This document shows, piece after piece, positions 63,215 through 64,000 of a stretch of DNA of 64,000 nucleotides (positions within the stretch are counted from its first letter, which is position 1; each line of letters starts with the position of its first letter). The position numbers were made by a program, and so were the translations under genes. The DNA comes from Kocuria salsicia. Its GTDB lineage: Bacteria; Actinomycetota; Actinomycetes; Actinomycetales; Micrococcaceae. Under the pieces are notes generated by a model, which was given only the letters and a program-made list of their open reading frames with translations, ran no database searches and had not been told where the DNA came from. The DNA lies in NCBI RefSeq assembly GCF_007681555.1, contig NZ_VELE01000008.1, positions 1 to 64,000 on the forward strand. Direction: 5' to 3'.

Positions 63215-63259
63215 GGTCCGGTGCTCTCCAGAACGACGACGCCGCCCGCCCCCCCCCGC

Positions 63260-63590
63260 TCACGGGTGCCGGGCGGCCTCGTCGCCCAGCGGCCGGGCCC
63301 GCAGGCCGGCGTCCACGTCCGCCCGGGCGCCTGCCTCGGATGCGGAGACGACACACGCCGAGCCGATCACCTGGCAGCGCCGCGCGGACCGCGTGAACTG
63401 CCGCACGGAGTGGAAGTCGACGGAGCCCAGCACGCCGAGGGTCGCGAGCCAGTGGGGCCGGGGGGCTGTCGGAGAGGCCGTGGGGCAGGGAGAGGCCTGT
63501 GACGCTGCGGAACGAGAACCAGAGGTGCTCCACGCCGTGGAGGTGGCTCGGCATGAGCCAGGAGAGCCCGACGACGAATACGAAGACCAC
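63260..63590 (-). pseudogene. Small membrane-anchored hypothetical protein, probably frameshifted
   Basis: A frame from GTG 63590 begins VVFVFVVGLSWLMPSHLHGV, EHLWFSFRSVTGLSLPHGLS and then continues into low-quality sequence. In another frame ATLGVLGSVDFHSVRQFTRS, ARRCQVIGSACVVSASEAGA and RPLGDEAARHP end at a stop at 63260. A run of six C (minus strand) at 63460-63465 is where the frames could have parted. I do not recognise a family. The gene starts close to the end of the alpha/beta hydrolase gene and could be coupled to it. A run of C on the plus strand at 63249-63257 lies downstream. Confidence 0.4.
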
Positions 63591-63658
63591 CAGCAGACCG
63601 GCCAGGAGCGTGAAAAGGGTCCTGCGCAGGGCCCCGTGGCGCGTGCGGGCAGGGATGT

Positions 63659-64000
63659 TCAGCCCAGGTGGTCCAGGACCAGGGGGAGCAGCCGTGGTAC
63701 GGCCAGGGGGTGCACCTGGTGGCCCATGCCGGGGACCGTCACGAACCGGGCTCCCGGGATGGCCCGGGCCGTTGCGGGGCCGCCGTCCGGGCGCACAATC
63801 CTGTCTCTGTCCCCGTGGAGCACGAGCGTGGGCGCGGTGATCTCGCCCAGCGCCTCGGTCCGGTCCCCGGAGGCGCGGATCGCACCGATCTGGCGGCGCA
63901 TCCCGGCGGCCCCGTGGCGAGGGTCCAGGTTGCGGTCCCAGTGGATCTCGGCGAGCCGACGTTCGTGGGCAGGGTCCACGGGGAAGCCCGGGCCTGCGAG
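63659..64000 (-). CDS. Alpha/beta hydrolase, C-terminal part (gene continues beyond the window)
   Basis: The reading frame is open to the window edge (VDPAHERRLAEIHWDRNLDP preceded by further in-frame codons LAGPGFP). The end carries the family's acid and His: ITAPTLVLHGDRDRIVRPDG with Asp, and VTVPGMGHQVHPLAVPRLLP with catalytic His. The nucleophile region is outside the window. Related hydrolases act on esters or epoxides; the substrate is unknown. Strand minus, so the missing 5' part lies to the right. Confidence 0.8.
   Translation of the reverse strand, partial: LAGPGFPVDPAHERRLAEIHWDRNLDPRHGAAGMRRQIGAIRASGDRTEALGEITAPTLVLHGDRDRIVRPDGGPATARAIPGARFVTVPGMGHQVHPLAVPRLLPLVLDHLG

Overview
The window reads as chromosome of a very GC-rich Gram-positive actinobacterium, most likely a Kocuria-type member of the Micrococcaceae. 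This is an inference from codon use (frequent GTG starts, strong G/C at third positions), urease gene order, LytM/M23 and NarL/LiaS-type two-component genes, and a CYP152 fatty-acid P450 of the sort reported from Kocuria. No rRNA, convincing tRNA or CRISPR array is visible.

Layout. 1-5.3 kb is a mobile patchwork: an IS3-family element (251-1544, minus strand, frameshifted transposase), a decayed recombinase tail, a two-gene HEPN/DUF262 module of lower GC, a second IS3 element (3361-4729) and the 3' half of a relative of the first IS in opposite orientation, which ends inside a truncated kinase gene. 5.6-29.1 kb is mostly ordinary chromosome: TPR and MDMPI-like proteins, an enoyl-CoA hydratase homologue, a flavin disulfide reductase, DUF1345, a lipoprotein, a rhodanese, a nitrilase-family hydrolase, a Gfo/Idh/MocA oxidoreductase, a TIGR01777 epimerase, two CNNM/CorC-like CBS proteins closed by a perfect 22-bp hairpin, a TetR-MMPL pair, and a two-component system followed by a MacB/FtsX-type ABC exporter.

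29.3-39.4 kb is a second island built from plasmid-type parts: repeats resembling an oriT, MobC and MobA-type mobilisation genes, IS5-family copies in opposite orientation flanking two membrane or stress proteins, a helix-turn-helix/coiled-coil protein typical of small plasmids, a glutathione-independent formaldehyde dehydrogenase, a serine resolvase with a res-like triple repeat, and a strikingly AT-rich DUF2971 gene whose leader carries a 17-base homopolymer.

40-64 kb is chromosome again: a TetR/drug-efflux pair with a palindromic operator, a complete urease cluster ureABCEFGD with a NiCoT nickel permease, an aldehyde dehydrogenase, a DinB-like protein, a cell-wall M23 peptidase, a CYP152-type P450 bearing the His of the OleT decarboxylase, an MFS carrier, a second two-component system with a DUF4097 protein, an acyltransferase, an Hsp31/DJ-1 protein and a partial alpha/beta hydrolase.

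Functionally, the urease genes and nickel permease form one unit (subunits, metallochaperones, metal import). Three regulator/exporter sets (TetR-MMPL, TetR-MFS, HK-RR-ABC) handle toxic compounds. The best candidates for unexplored biology are the IS-bounded HEPN/DUF262 operon and the DUF2971 gene with its homopolymeric leader.
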